A stretch of DNA of 64,000 nucleotides from G965195345 sp965277775 (GCA_965277775.1 OZ255843.1:620001-684000), one strand, 5' to 3'. Positions 44,207 to 55,195 are shown, counted from the stretch's first letter. The notes: a model not told the origin generated them from the sequence alone. Translations and numbers: made by a program.

Positions 44207-45820
44207 TTATTTAGGCAGATTATCCGCGTTTTTGATAAAGCATTGCTCAAACGATTGAGCCGCGCCATTGGCGGCTCTTACGCGGTTTGACTGATACAGA
44301 TGTTGGGCGCTGAGATGGATCATTTTGGTCAATAGTGGTGTGCAATGAGGCTGTGATTGCGCAACTGGGACAATCCAATTTGAACGTTGTAAATTTTTAT
44401 TTAATGTTTGCCAGGATTGGTACCAGTTCAGATGCATGGCCACTTGAAAGAATAGAATGAGCCCAACGCCTGCTACACCAGCGTACCATTGTGGATTGTT
44501 TATCTTGAGGGCTTTGCTTTGGTGGTATTTTGCACTGCATTTAAACAATAGCCCAATATAGATTGCCATAATGATCGGCGGAACCGGCATCTGGTACGGG
44601 AAGCTAAATTGTGCATTGACCGCACTACCGACCATAGCCAAGAATATTGAGAAAAATAGAATGCTTTCTTCGCCTTCACCATCGCGAAATATTCGCCTAA
44701 AAGCCCCCAATAAAACAACCATCACAACGCCCAATAACAACATGCCCAAAAACCCAAGTTCAACCGCAGCGTTGATGAAGTCATTATGTGTTCGCACATA
44801 ACTGCTGACTGAATAGCGATCTGCATAGAGGGTGATGTTGTGGTAGAAAGCCCCCAATCCATGCCCAATCAATGGTTGCTCCTTAACCATTTCCCACGCA
44901 GATTGCCAGATTAATAGACGCCCATCCAAGTCGGCTTTATCAACAATGGCAGACTCTGCCCTATCTTCTATGGACTCAATGCCTGTTGACAACTCATGCC
45001 AGAAAAACTCAAACTTTCGCTCAGAAATGTTCACCAATACCAGCATCAACAATATTGCAATCAATCCATGCATGCGCCATCTTTTTAGATCAGGCTTTTG
45101 ATTGAAAAAACCCTTGGGCGTTTTTTTAATCACGTACATTGCCCCCACAATCAGCAAAATCATTTGTACCGCCAGGCCTAACCATACGGCTTGGGTGGAC
45201 GTGTGAAAAATAAAAGCCAAACAACAGGCTGCAGATAACCAATAATACAGCGTAATTTTCGGGGCTTTATCACAAAGAATTAAGTAAATATGTAAGGGCA
45301 TACACAATAACACCACTTGCGCCGCAATATTGGGATTGACATAATTGGCCGAGGGGGCTAAGGCCTCACCAAAAATTTCGATGCTTAATACTGCACGCAG
45401 TAGCCCAAAGAATGCAATATAAAATGCGGTAAATACCAAGGTGCGAGAGATCAATATCCAAGTATGATGCACAGGTGCAAGCATCACCGCAATGATGCCA
45501 GCACAGAGCGCCGCAACATAGAGTGAAAAAGTACTGATATAAAAATCCAGATTAACCGCCCACAAGCCCGAAAGACCAGAAAACCCAACGAGTAACAATA
45601 CACTTAGGTGTGAAGGTGTGAGATTGATTTGAAAGTCTCGGCGTTTAATTTTGGTTAAAAGTATTAATAATAATACAGCAGGAAATCCAATGCCAGCAAC
45701 GAGCTCTTTAATATATTGAGAATAGTTGATGCCATCGTGGTTGATGCTGAGACCACTCAATGCCATAAGCAAAAAAATGACCAAAAATAAAGGAAGATAC
45801 CACTCGTTTTTTCGATTCAT
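44207..45820 (-). CDS. O-antigen ligase/polymerase-like membrane protein
   Basis: A 537-residue protein with about twelve transmembrane segments. The periplasmic loop carries the ligase-family features NPNIAAQ, DGRLLIWQSAWEMVKEQPLIG followed by HGLGAF, and RTHNDFINAAVELGF (the RxxH-type motif). Such proteins join O-antigen to lipid A core (WaaL), polymerise glycans, or glycosylate pilins (PglL). The long hydrophilic C-terminus after the last helix, with two cysteines, is more common in PglL/Wzy-like members. No polysaccharide cluster surrounds it, so the substrate is open. Confidence 0.75.
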   Translation of the reverse strand: MNRKNEWYLPLFLVIFLLMALSGLSINHDGINYSQYIKELVAGIGFPAVLLLILLTKIKRRDFQINLTPSHLSVLLLVGFSGLSGLWAVNLDFYISTFSLYVAALCAGIIAVMLAPVHHTWILISRTLVFTAFYIAFFGLLRAVLSIEIFGEALAPSANYVNPNIAAQVVLLCMPLHIYLILCDKAPKITLYYWLSAACCLAFIFHTSTQAVWLGLAVQMILLIVGAMYVIKKTPKGFFNQKPDLKRWRMHGLIAILLMLVLVNISERKFEFFWHELSTGIESIEDRAESAIVDKADLDGRLLIWQSAWEMVKEQPLIGHGLGAFYHNITLYADRYSVSSYVRTHNDFINAAVELGFLGMLLLGVVMVVLLGAFRRIFRDGEGEESILFFSIFLAMVGSAVNAQFSFPYQMPVPPIIMAIYIGLLFKCSAKYHQSKALKINNPQWYAGVAGVGLILFFQVAMHLNWYQSWQTLNKNLQRSNWIVPVAQSQPHCTPLLTKMIHLSAQHLYQSNRVRAANGAAQSFEQCFIKNADNLPK

Positions 45821-46227
45821 TATCTACTTATTCCTATCCTTTCGCGAAATGCATGTTATTGGACGCTTCATTGAGCATACTGCCAGTCGGGTTCACAGAT
45901 TACAAAGCCACTGGCCAACTTGGCATGACAAGATAACTGTATTGAGTGAACGAGCATTTTAATTTAAATCACATTGAATGACAGCGTTAAGTCTGGATCA
46001 ACAATGGATTGTAAGGTGGCTAATATCAATAGAGGAAGTGCTAAAGAGCATTTAGGCGAAGCTGAGTTTTGAAGGTCATTGCCTACTTTAGAATTGAGTT
46101 CATATTCATTCAGCGTCAGTGACCATTGCATTCATACTGGCTATATTGAAGCTGATTGATGCATAAAAAAACACCCCCCCTTTTCAAGAGGGGTGTTTTA
46201 ATTTGGTTAATCAAAGTTGATTAAACT
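45821..46227. other. Intergenic region between the ligase-like gene and agcS (407 bp)
   Basis: Holds the strong agcS terminator near its right end. Elsewhere only short frames exist: a plus-strand one ending at 45962 and a 25-codon one from 45977, neither with a recognisable product or ribosome-binding site. The promoter of the ligase-like gene should lie at the left end. Confidence 0.5.
46165..46199 (-). terminator. Rho-independent terminator of agcS
   Basis: On the minus strand a 10-bp stem AAAACACCCC/GGGGTGTTTT closes a short loop and runs into a T-tract, 28 bp after the agcS stop. It is the clearest intrinsic terminator in the window. The plus-strand side has only TTTTA, so it acts mainly on agcS. 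Confidence 0.9.
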
Positions 46228-47592
46228 TTATGACGCCATTTTCTTTTCGCGTTCATCAAAGTACTCGGAAGTGACTTTGAATACCATTGGCGCTAAAAGA
46301 ACCAAGCCAACAAGATTTGGAATGGCCATCAATCCATTGAGTGTATCGGAAAGATTCCAAACCAGATTAATCTTAAAGTTAGCAAAAGATAGCGCTGCAG
46401 CGACCCAAAATACCCGATAAATGATTAGGTATTTTTCGCTGAAAATATATTGGAAGCAACGCTCACCGTAATAAGACCAACCCAATATGGTTGTAAATGC
46501 AAAGATTGCCAATGCGATGGTGACAATATACTCACCGCCTGGTATAGAAGCACCAAAAGCCATAGAAGTTAAAGCCGCGCCATTTACCCCAGAAGTCCAA
46601 GCACCAGAAGTCAGGATCACCAATGCAGTCATCGTACAAACGATGAGTGTATCAATGAATGTACCCAACATGGCAATAAGACCTTGTTTTACTGGGTTAT
46701 TGGTTTTAGCTGCAGCATGCGCTATGGCAGCAGAACCAAGACCTGACTCATTTGAGAATACCCCGCGAGCCACACCGAAACGAATGGCGGCTGCAACAGC
46801 GGCACCTGCGAAACCACCTGTGGCTGCGACAGGATTAAATGCGGACTCAAAGATTAAAGCAAATGCAGCGGGAATTTCGGCAATGTTGATGACCAAAATG
46901 ATAAGGGCTGCACCAATGTATAAAACAATCATTGTTGGAACCAATTTACCAGCCACTTCACCAATACGCTTAATGCCGCCAAAAATAACAAATGCAACCA
47001 AAACCGCAACAACAATACCTGTGATGTATTCTGGTACAAAGAAGTTAGTGCTTAGGACTTGAGCCATGGAGTTTACTTGTACGCCATTACCAATACCGAA
47101 GGCGGCAATTGCGCCGAAGATGGCAAATGCCATACCGAGCCATTTACCCAATGCGGGGGCTGATTCACCAACACCATTTCTTAAATAGTACATGGGACCA
47201 CCAACAAATTTACCTTCAGCATCAACTTCACGATACGTTACCGCACAAACGGCTTCAGCGTATTTTGTTGCCATACCAAGAAGGGCAATGACCCACATAT
47301 AAAAGATGGCGCCAGGTCCACCTAATGCAATGGCTGTTGCAACACCAGCAATATTACCAGTACCAACTGTTGCTGACAAAGCAGTCATCAGAGCGTTGAA
47401 AGGTTTTACTTCACCTTCGCCTTGACTTTCACTTTTATCAAAAAGCAATTTAAATCCATAACCAATCTTACGCCATGGCATAAATACCAGGCCTAAGGTC
47501 AATAGTAACCCTGTAAAACTCAAAGCCCCCAACATGGGTGGTCCCCAAGCAAAACTATTAATTTCTGAAATAATCTGATTCAGTTGTTCCAT
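46228..47592 (-). CDS. AgcS-family sodium:alanine/glycine symporter
   Basis: A 454-residue transporter with about eleven transmembrane helices. The family signature appears as ALSATVGTGNIAGVATAI and GGPMYYLRNGVG, with GVFSNESGLGSAAIAHAAAK in the middle. It takes up alanine or glycine with sodium. The ATG has a good ribosome-binding site, CGGAG about 8 bases upstream. It is a single gene with its own terminator, preceded by a 240-bp AT-rich gap to yceH. Confidence 0.95.
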   Translation of the reverse strand: MEQLNQIISEINSFAWGPPMLGALSFTGLLLTLGLVFMPWRKIGYGFKLLFDKSESQGEGEVKPFNALMTALSATVGTGNIAGVATAIALGGPGAIFYMWVIALLGMATKYAEAVCAVTYREVDAEGKFVGGPMYYLRNGVGESAPALGKWLGMAFAIFGAIAAFGIGNGVQVNSMAQVLSTNFFVPEYITGIVVAVLVAFVIFGGIKRIGEVAGKLVPTMIVLYIGAALIILVINIAEIPAAFALIFESAFNPVAATGGFAGAAVAAAIRFGVARGVFSNESGLGSAAIAHAAAKTNNPVKQGLIAMLGTFIDTLIVCTMTALVILTSGAWTSGVNGAALTSMAFGASIPGGEYIVTIALAIFAFTTILGWSYYGERCFQYIFSEKYLIIYRVFWVAAALSFANFKINLVWNLSDTLNGLMAIPNLVGLVLLAPMVFKVTSEYFDEREKKMAS

Positions 47593-47832
47593 AGTAAAAC
47601 TCCGAAAGTGTATGCCTATATAACAGAGTCAGCAAGAGCGCTGACAACGATTTAAGCAATGTGTTAACTTTATTAGCCTAATTAGCTCCGTCAATTATAA
47701 TATATGTTTGGTTTATATGTGCTTTTAAATAGCGTACAATGGTTCATATTTTTTATGACTACGTCGGCGTTACAGGCACCTTTAATATTTTTCAATTTAC
47801 TTTATTTACAATTGTAAATAACTGGATTCATC

Positions 47833-48534
47833 ATGATAGAAAGCCACCAAGATTTAGCAGACGTTGAATCCTCTGAACATCAGCAAATAGCAAGCGCTTC
47901 CGAGATTGAAACTGAAAGCGAAGCCATTTTGACCCCCACTGAAGCACGGGTATTGGGTTGTTTGATGGAAAAAGAGTTGACGGTTCCAGAAAATTACCCT
48001 CTGACTTTAAATGCGTTGACGCTTGCCTGTAACCAAAAAAGCAATCGAGAGCCCACCATGCAGTTAGAAATGGGCGAAGTCGGTCGAACGGCAAAAATCT
48101 TAGAGCAGAATAAATGGCTTGACATTCAATTTGGTGATCGTGCTGATCGCTATAAGCACCGCATCCGCCAACAACTACAATTGGAAAAAAGCCATCAAGC
48201 ATTGCTGGCCGTCATGCTATTGCGTTCGCCCCAAACACTGAATGAGTTAAAAGTGCGCACCAAGCGCATGGTTGATTTTGAAGACGAGGCAATTCTGCTT
48301 GAAAATCTTTCAAATTTAATTCAAAGGGAAAGTCCACTCGTTCAATTATTACCAAAAGGATTGGGACGAAGAGAGGATCGATTTACGCATTTACTTTGTG
48401 GGGTGGTTGAACCAGATCATCGACCAAAAAACACCCGCGAACCTTCTCAATTGGAACAACGAATAGCCGCCTTAGAACAGCAAGTTGAAGCACTAACGAC
48501 CCGCATTGATCAGCTGACGCATTCAGACGACTAA
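47833..48534 (+). CDS. yceH: DUF480/YceH family protein
   Basis: A 233-residue protein of two winged-helix domains. The family block LTPTEARVLGCLMEKEL and ENYPLTLNALTLACNQKSN is plain, then RSPQTLNELKVRT in the second domain and a C-terminal coiled coil (LEQRIAALEQQVEALTTRI). An acidic N-terminal extension of about 35 residues precedes the usual start and may begin further in. The molecular role is unknown. Confidence 0.93.
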   Translation: MIESHQDLADVESSEHQQIASASEIETESEAILTPTEARVLGCLMEKELTVPENYPLTLNALTLACNQKSNREPTMQLEMGEVGRTAKILEQNKWLDIQFGDRADRYKHRIRQQLQLEKSHQALLAVMLLRSPQTLNELKVRTKRMVDFEDEAILLENLSNLIQRESPLVQLLPKGLGRREDRFTHLLCGVVEPDHRPKNTREPSQLEQRIAALEQQVEALTTRIDQLTHSDD

Positions 48535-48713
48535 TCCATCTCGAGCCACAAGCCTAGCCGCCAATTTTTTAATCAGATCTATCAACCTTTGCGACAAGGA
48601 AATAAGGAAACAAGTTCATCAGCTGTTTGGGTGGCAGTTGCGCAAAACATTTTTGTGATTTTTTCTTTATAATACAATGTATTAATATGATACTGTTAAT
48701 GTAAAATATAGTC

Positions 48714-51074
48714 ATGAATACCGCAACTGTTGTGCCGCCCTTCCGTATTGTCATCTACTTAGCTTACTTGTCGAGTGCTGTGTATTTGTATGTGGCATTA
48801 CGGACAGATGAAGCAGGATCTTTTGGTCTTTGGATGGGTCATTACTTAAAATTGTTACTCGGAAACATCGCCTATCTCATCCCGCTCATCATATTGATCA
48901 GCCTATGTGACAGGCTTTGGCAACTTCGTGAAAGAATTGGAGGATCTCTCAATATGCCAAATTGGGGGCGATTCATGGGGCTCATGGTGTTGTTTTTTGC
49001 CCTGTGTGGTTTAGTCACCATTGATACACCAAGCCATGTCCTCAATGGGGGCATCATTGGTCAATGGATCGTTCAGCATTTACAAAATTGGTTTGGTTTT
49101 CTTGGAACCATTTTGATACTCAATGTTCTGTTTCTTTTTGCTTTTACCCTCTCGACGGCCATGTCCTGTATCACCTTATTTGAAAAGACGGGCGCTTCAA
49201 TACTCACTTTATTCAAAACATCAAAAAAGCCAGAAGACAATAAACTTGCCGACCTCAAATCTACACAAAAACGTACGCTCCAAGAAAAAATGTCTTGGCT
49301 AACGTTTAAAATGCCAAAGTTTCCACAAAGAAAAATTCAAAATAATCATACTATCCCAACCCGGTCGGAGGCTAGCCCCTCTGCTCAGCAAGATCAATTT
49401 GCAGATGTGCTGGCCGATCAAAAGTTTGATCAGTCTTTAGAAATCCCCCCTGTTTCAAATCAAATCAATCCACTTGATGAACCAAATTTCGATGCCGTCG
49501 CACCAACCAACTTGAAAACTGAACCCTCAGCGACTGCAACCATACCGACAGCGCCCGTGGCATCATTAACCAAAGCAAAATCAATGACGCATATGTCTGG
49601 CATTTTACCCTCCGTTGAATTATTAGACCCAATTCCAGAAAAAACACAAGGGTATTCTGAAACCGACTTGCAACAATTGGCCACAAAGTTAAAAGACAGC
49701 TTGGAGCATTTTAATATCAGCATCACTGTGGAAGCCATACAACCTGGTCCTGTGGTAACTTTATTTGAAATACAACCCGCACCTGGGGTCAAAGTCAATC
49801 AAATCAGTTTGCTAGCCAAAGATCTTGCCAGGGCAATGGCTGTTCAAAGTGTACGCGTGGTTGATGTTATTATTGGCAAGTCGGTTATAGGCATTGAAAT
49901 ACCCAATTTAAAACGTGAGATGGTCAGTTTTAAAGAAATCTTACAATCTGAAGTTTTTGTCCAATCAAAACATGCCATGACCTTAGGATTGGGCAAGGAC
50001 ATTGCTGGCGAAGCCGTGGTGGTTGATCTCGCTAAAATGCCGCACATATTGGTCGCTGGTACCACTGGCTCAGGCAAGTCTGTGGGCATTAATTCAATGA
50101 TCTTAAGTTTGATTTTTAAAGCGCCACCCGAACAAGTCAAATTCATTATGATTGACCCGAAGATGTTGGAACTGTCTATCTATGAAGGCATTCCGCACTT
50201 GTTAAGCCCCGTAGTAACAGATATGAGTCAAGCGGCCAATGCGTTGAAATGGAGCGTGGCTGAAATGGAGCGCCGTTACAAATTAATGTCCATATTAGGC
50301 GTTAGAAACATTCAAGGGATGAACGATAAGATTAAAAAAGCTCGCGATGAAGGGCATCACATCAAAGACCCATTGTATAAACCAACGCCCATTTATGGAC
50401 ATGAAATGGCGGAAGAGTCTCCTGAATTAGAACCCCTCAACTTTATCGTCATCGTTATTGATGAATTTGCCGATCTGATGATGGTTGTTGGCAAACAAAT
50501 TGAAGAATTGATTGCGCGTTTAGCGCAAAAGGCTCGAGCGGCAGGTATCCATTTGATTCTCGCGACCCAGCGGCCTTCGGTCAACGTGATTACGGGCTTG
50601 ATCAAAGCCAACATACCCACCCGCTTGTCTTTCCAAGTCTCGACCAAAATCGATTCTCGAACCATCATCGACCAAGGGGGGGCTGAACAATTATTGGGCA
50701 TGGGCGATATGCTTTATTTGCCACCAGGTAGTGGATTACCCATGCGGGGTCATGGCGCATTTGTGTCAGACGCTGAAGTACACCGTGTTGTTGACTTTGT
50801 TAAAAGTCATAATCCACCGCCAAACTATTTAGAAAAATTGGTTGAAGAACCTGAAGCAATAGATCATGGCAAGAAAGTGTCCCATGAAGATGAGGATTCT
50901 GCCCTGTATGAAGAAGCGGTTAATGTGGTGATGTCATCTGGTAAAGCCTCTATTTCAAGAATACAACGTGAACTGCGCATTGGGTATAACCGTGCAGCAC
51001 GGTTAATAGAAGAAATGGAAGCCAAGGGCATTGTTAGTAAAATGAACAAAAATGGTTTACGCGAAATTTTATAA
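48714..51074 (+). CDS. ftsK: DNA translocase FtsK
   Basis: A 786-residue septal DNA pump. Four N-terminal membrane helices (about residues 10-160), a linker of about 130 residues, then the alpha/beta motor with Walker A VAGTTGSGKSVGINSM (about 445), FIMIDPKMLELS, Walker B FIVIVIDEFADLMM and ATQRPSVNVITG, and a C-terminal gamma winged helix (SISRIQRELRIGYNRAARLI) that reads KOPS sites. It aligns chromosome dimers for XerCD resolution. A TATAAT at 48668-48673 lies in the AT-rich leader. Confidence 0.97.
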   Translation: MNTATVVPPFRIVIYLAYLSSAVYLYVALRTDEAGSFGLWMGHYLKLLLGNIAYLIPLIILISLCDRLWQLRERIGGSLNMPNWGRFMGLMVLFFALCGLVTIDTPSHVLNGGIIGQWIVQHLQNWFGFLGTILILNVLFLFAFTLSTAMSCITLFEKTGASILTLFKTSKKPEDNKLADLKSTQKRTLQEKMSWLTFKMPKFPQRKIQNNHTIPTRSEASPSAQQDQFADVLADQKFDQSLEIPPVSNQINPLDEPNFDAVAPTNLKTEPSATATIPTAPVASLTKAKSMTHMSGILPSVELLDPIPEKTQGYSETDLQQLATKLKDSLEHFNISITVEAIQPGPVVTLFEIQPAPGVKVNQISLLAKDLARAMAVQSVRVVDVIIGKSVIGIEIPNLKREMVSFKEILQSEVFVQSKHAMTLGLGKDIAGEAVVVDLAKMPHILVAGTTGSGKSVGINSMILSLIFKAPPEQVKFIMIDPKMLELSIYEGIPHLLSPVVTDMSQAANALKWSVAEMERRYKLMSILGVRNIQGMNDKIKKARDEGHHIKDPLYKPTPIYGHEMAEESPELEPLNFIVIVIDEFADLMMVVGKQIEELIARLAQKARAAGIHLILATQRPSVNVITGLIKANIPTRLSFQVSTKIDSRTIIDQGGAEQLLGMGDMLYLPPGSGLPMRGHGAFVSDAEVHRVVDFVKSHNPPPNYLEKLVEEPEAIDHGKKVSHEDEDSALYEEAVNVVMSSGKASISRIQRELRIGYNRAARLIEEMEAKGIVSKMNKNGLREIL

Positions 51075-51248
51075 ATGACATGTAATGTTAGCCTAAACGG
51101 CTTTATTGATTTAAAATATATACCGTAAAAAACTATTAACTGTGTCATTACAAAACCTGCTAACACATAGACCAATTAACTTGAAATTATTTTCTATTAA
51201 TACCAACCGTTTAACTGAATTTTTACGGCTTTTCATAGAGGCTAATCG

Positions 51249-52628
51249 ATGAATGTTCTGATTTTGGGCGCTGGCCGTGTTGGTAAAGCGCTGGCGCGTC
51301 ACCTTGCTGCGGAAGAAAATAACAACATTACGGTCGTCGATAGCAATGTGCAACGATTAGAACTGTTAAGAAGTTCTATTGATGTCCGATTGGTCAACGG
51401 CATTGCCTCAGATCCCATAACATTACGCCGCGCTGAAGCAGAAACCGCTGACATCATCATTGCGGTCACCCGAGATGATGAATCCAATATATTAGCTTGT
51501 CATATTGCACAACGCTTTAACAGCGAAGCGAGTAAATTATGTCGTGTTCGATTGCCTGGTTATTGGGCGCATCGTGATTTAATTTCGACCGATGCCGCTG
51601 GCGCGCAAGTAATCGAGCATTTCATCAGCCCCCAACGTATTGTGACGGAGTACATTCGAAAATTGATCGAAACCCCTGGTGCCCTCCAAGTCATAGACTT
51701 TGCAAAAGGTAAGGTGCGTATGGTTGCGGTCAAAATATATCCTGGTGGGATGATGGTGAATAAAAAAATCATCGCCCTAAAATCGCACCTGCCGAATGAA
51801 GTAGATACCCGCATTGTCGCGCTGTACAGAGGGGGGCAACCAATAAAACCCGAAGCTGATACGATTGTTCAAGCCAACGATGAAATCTTTTTCATTGCTG
51901 AAAAAAATCACATTCGGCTTATTATGGGCGAGTTACAAAGGACTGAAAAACCCTATAAATCCATCACCATTGCCGGTGGCGGGCATATTGGATACCGTTT
52001 AGCCCGCGCCTTAGAAGACAAGATGCACTCAGTCAAAATCATTGAACACAATGCAGACCGATCACAATATATTGCTGAACGCTTAGAAAAAGCCGTGGTA
52101 TTAAGAGGCGACGCCACGGACAGAGTGTTGCTAAATCAAGAAAATATTTTTGATTCTGATGTGTTTATGGCCTTAACCAATAGTGATGAGGACAACATCA
52201 TTAGCTCAATGCTCGCAAAATCACTGCACACTAAAAAAGTGATGACGCTGATCAACAAGCCCGATTACATGACCTTATTAGAAAGTTCTAAGATTGATGC
52301 AGCGATTTCTCCCGATTTGATCACCATTTCAAATGTTTTGGCGTTCATGCGCAAAGATGACACCGCTGAGGCCCATACGGTTAGATTAGGCAGTGCCGAA
52401 GTATTGGAGCTCATCGTTCATGGCAATTCATCCAACTCAAAGACCATTGGTAAAGCCATTAAAGACATTGATCTTCCTGATGGCGTGATTATTGGCGCCA
52501 TCTTACGCCAAGATGAGATCGTCATTGCCCATAATAGTACGGTCATCGAAACGGACGACCACATCATTGTGTTTGTCAACGATCGCCAGTCAGTCCCAGC
52601 CGTTGAACAATTGTTTTGTATAAAATAG
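51249..52628 (+). CDS. trkA: Trk potassium uptake NAD-binding subunit
   Basis: A 459-residue peripheral protein with two RCK repeats. The Rossmann loops are ILGAGRVGKALARHLA (start) and IAGGGHIGYRLARALE (about residue 240); DSDVFMALTNSDEDNIIS lies in the second. Each is followed by a TrkA-C domain. It gates TrkH in response to nucleotides. trkH follows after 72 bp, so the whole potassium system is together. Confidence 0.96.
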   Translation: MNVLILGAGRVGKALARHLAAEENNNITVVDSNVQRLELLRSSIDVRLVNGIASDPITLRRAEAETADIIIAVTRDDESNILACHIAQRFNSEASKLCRVRLPGYWAHRDLISTDAAGAQVIEHFISPQRIVTEYIRKLIETPGALQVIDFAKGKVRMVAVKIYPGGMMVNKKIIALKSHLPNEVDTRIVALYRGGQPIKPEADTIVQANDEIFFIAEKNHIRLIMGELQRTEKPYKSITIAGGGHIGYRLARALEDKMHSVKIIEHNADRSQYIAERLEKAVVLRGDATDRVLLNQENIFDSDVFMALTNSDEDNIISSMLAKSLHTKKVMTLINKPDYMTLLESSKIDAAISPDLITISNVLAFMRKDDTAEAHTVRLGSAEVLELIVHGNSSNSKTIGKAIKDIDLPDGVIIGAILRQDEIVIAHNSTVIETDDHIIVFVNDRQSVPAVEQLFCIK

Positions 52629-52700
52629 CCACTATTCATTAGCGCATACCTACAATGGTCCCAGATGCTTTATGAACTTTAACATCGCCCATAAATAGAC

Positions 52701-54164
52701 ATGAGTATACCCACCATTGCTCGCGTACTCGGCATGCTCATTGCCATGTACAGTGTCACCATGATCGCGCCAATAGTCGTTGCCTTCATTTATGAAGAGC
52801 AAACGTTCTCATCATTTGCCATGACGGGTTTTTTCACGATCTTGCTTGCAGCTTTAATCTATGTGCCCACAGCCAGTTATAAAGAGAGCACCCCAAAATT
52901 AAAAGATGGCTTTATCATCGTTGTCCTCTATTGGGTCAGCTTAGGGTTAATCGGCACTCTACCCTTTCATCTGACCTTAGAGACCGCACATTTGGGGTTC
53001 AGTGACACCTTGTTTGAGTCTTTTTCAGGATTAACAACAACAGGGGCAACGGTCTTTACCAATTTGGAAGCATTACCGAAATCACTGTTGTTCTATCGCC
53101 AACAACTGCAGTGGTATGGAGGAATGGGCATCATCGTTCTGGCCATTGCCGTTCTACCAACCTTGGGTGTGGGCGGGCAATTCATGTTTAAAGCTGAATT
53201 AGCCAGCCCAATGAAAGATGAGAAACTATCACCGCGCATTTCGGAAACAGCCAAGGCGCTTTGGGGCATATATTTGGCCCTAACCGTCCTTTGTGCCATT
53301 GCTTATAAGCTCGCTGGCATGAACTGGTTTGAAGCCATTACCCACAGTTTTTCAACCATCTCGATTGGTGGGTTTTCAACCTATGACAACAGTTTTGCTT
53401 ATTTTGACAGTCCCATCATTGAATCCATTGCCATCTTATTCATCCTGATTTCAGCCGTCAATTTCACCTTACACTTCAACGCTTGGCATCGTCGTAATTT
53501 GGGCGGCATTTTGAGTTATTTCAAAGATACTGAAACGCGCATTTTTCTTTATTTAATGGCCATACTTTGTGTGATCTGTAGTTTATTACTTTTTTATAAT
53601 ACCGACTTTACAATTTCTGATGCGCTTCGCCACGGTATTTTTCAAACCATCTCTCTGGCTTCAACCGCTGGCTTTACCACAACGGATTGGTACAATTGGC
53701 CCAGTGGCATACCTTATATATTAATTTTTGCAAGTTTTATTGGGGCTTGTGCAGGCTCTACGGGTGGTGGCATGAAAGTCATTCGCCTCATACTGCTTTT
53801 CAAACAAGGCTTACGAGAAATCATCATGTTAATCCACCCCCGTGCGATTAAACCCTTACGCCTCAATGAACAAGTTATTCCAGAGCGCATCGTTAACACC
53901 ATTTGGGGATTTTTTGCCTTGTACGTCTCCTCATTTTTATTGCTATTTTTGATCCTACTCATTGCAGGAGAACCGCCTCTGACCGCTTTTACCACCCTAT
54001 CTTCATGTATCAATAATTTGGGCCCAGCCATGGGCAATGCTGCCATAAATTATTCAGGTGTTAGTATCACAGCGAAATACGTCTTAAGTTTTGCCATGCT
54101 GCTGGGTCGATTAGAATTTTATACACTGGTGGTTTTGTTAACCCCGGTATTTTGGCGTACATGA
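52701..54164 (+). CDS. trkH: Trk potassium uptake membrane subunit
   Basis: A 487-residue channel-like transporter with four pore repeats. Selectivity-filter regions are visible as SGLTTTGATVF, STISIGGFSTYD, STAGFTTTDW and the later SSCINNLGPAMG, each centred on a Gly. GSTGGGMKVIR is also typical. It moves potassium inward together with TrkA. Its stop overlaps queA by ATGA. Confidence 0.96.
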   Translation: MSIPTIARVLGMLIAMYSVTMIAPIVVAFIYEEQTFSSFAMTGFFTILLAALIYVPTASYKESTPKLKDGFIIVVLYWVSLGLIGTLPFHLTLETAHLGFSDTLFESFSGLTTTGATVFTNLEALPKSLLFYRQQLQWYGGMGIIVLAIAVLPTLGVGGQFMFKAELASPMKDEKLSPRISETAKALWGIYLALTVLCAIAYKLAGMNWFEAITHSFSTISIGGFSTYDNSFAYFDSPIIESIAILFILISAVNFTLHFNAWHRRNLGGILSYFKDTETRIFLYLMAILCVICSLLLFYNTDFTISDALRHGIFQTISLASTAGFTTTDWYNWPSGIPYILIFASFIGACAGSTGGGMKVIRLILLFKQGLREIIMLIHPRAIKPLRLNEQVIPERIVNTIWGFFALYVSSFLLLFLILLIAGEPPLTAFTTLSSCINNLGPAMGNAAINYSGVSITAKYVLSFAMLLGRLEFYTLVVLLTPVFWRT

Positions 54165-55195
54165 ACACCAAGGATTTTGATTTTGATCTGCCCCTGGACC
54201 AGATTGCCCAATATCCCAGCAAAATTCGAGATCAATCGCGTTTATTAATTGCGGGTGAGACCTTAGAAGATCAACACTTTAACAATTTGATCAACCACTT
54301 AAGGCCCAATGATTTACTGGTTTTTAACAATACCAAAACACTTGCCGCTCGCCTCTATGGTCATAAAAAAAGTGGCGGTAAAATTGAACTACTCTTTGAG
54401 CGACTCAAGGCTGATCATTCAGCTCGAGTGTTCATTAAGTCTAATCGCGCACCGGCTATTGGCACCCAAATCATCCTTTTGAACAGTGACTTGGAAGTCA
54501 CCATAACCGGTCGAGAGAACCATTTTTTTACCATCCAGTTTCCCCCACACATTGATGTGTATGCTTTGCTTGAAACCCATGGTGAACTACCCCTACCCCC
54601 TTATATAAAACGCAAGGCCGAAGCGGTCGATGTCGAACGTTACCAGACCATATTCGCCCAGCATTATGGCGCTGTGGCCACACCCACTGCCGGACTCCAT
54701 TTCAGCCATGAATTAATGAAGAAAATGGCTCAGAAAGGCGTCCAAACAGCCGATCTAACATTGCACGTGGGTGCTGGGACATTTCAGCCCGTTCAAGTTG
54801 AAGCCATCAAAGACCACAAAATGCACAGCGAGTATTTTCACATCGACCAAAAAACCATCGATCAAATCATCCAAACTCGGGCTCTGAATGGTCGTGTTAT
54901 TGCTGTAGGAACAACGGTGATGCGTAGCTTAGAAAGCGCCTGGATACAGTGCCAAGGCCAACTCAAAGCCATAGAAGGCGAAACCGATATTTTCATTACC
55001 CCTGGTTTTCAATTTCGTCTAACCGATGCCCTAATCACCAATTTTCATTTGCCCCACTCTACCCTGCTGATGCTGGTGAGTGCATTCTATGGTTTCAACA
55101 ATACGCTTGCCGCTTATCGTTATGCTGTCGAAAATCAGTATCGATTTTTTAGCTACGGCGATGCCATGTTCATCCCAAATTCATTTGCCCACTGA
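54161..55195 (+). CDS. queA: S-adenosylmethionine:tRNA ribosyltransferase-isomerase
   Basis: A 344-residue enzyme that makes epoxyqueuosine on tRNA from the preQ1 base. FDFDLPLDQIAQYP, LLVFNNTKTLAARLYG, GELPLPPYIKR, the GAVATPTAGLHFS segment and LHVGAGTFQPVQ are diagnostic. The ATG at 54161 overlaps the trkH stop; a TTG nine bases earlier was rejected. queH encodes the next step. tgt, often adjacent, is not in the window. Confidence 0.97.
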   Translation: MNTKDFDFDLPLDQIAQYPSKIRDQSRLLIAGETLEDQHFNNLINHLRPNDLLVFNNTKTLAARLYGHKKSGGKIELLFERLKADHSARVFIKSNRAPAIGTQIILLNSDLEVTITGRENHFFTIQFPPHIDVYALLETHGELPLPPYIKRKAEAVDVERYQTIFAQHYGAVATPTAGLHFSHELMKKMAQKGVQTADLTLHVGAGTFQPVQVEAIKDHKMHSEYFHIDQKTIDQIIQTRALNGRVIAVGTTVMRSLESAWIQCQGQLKAIEGETDIFITPGFQFRLTDALITNFHLPHSTLLMLVSAFYGFNNTLAAYRYAVENQYRFFSYGDAMFIPNSFAH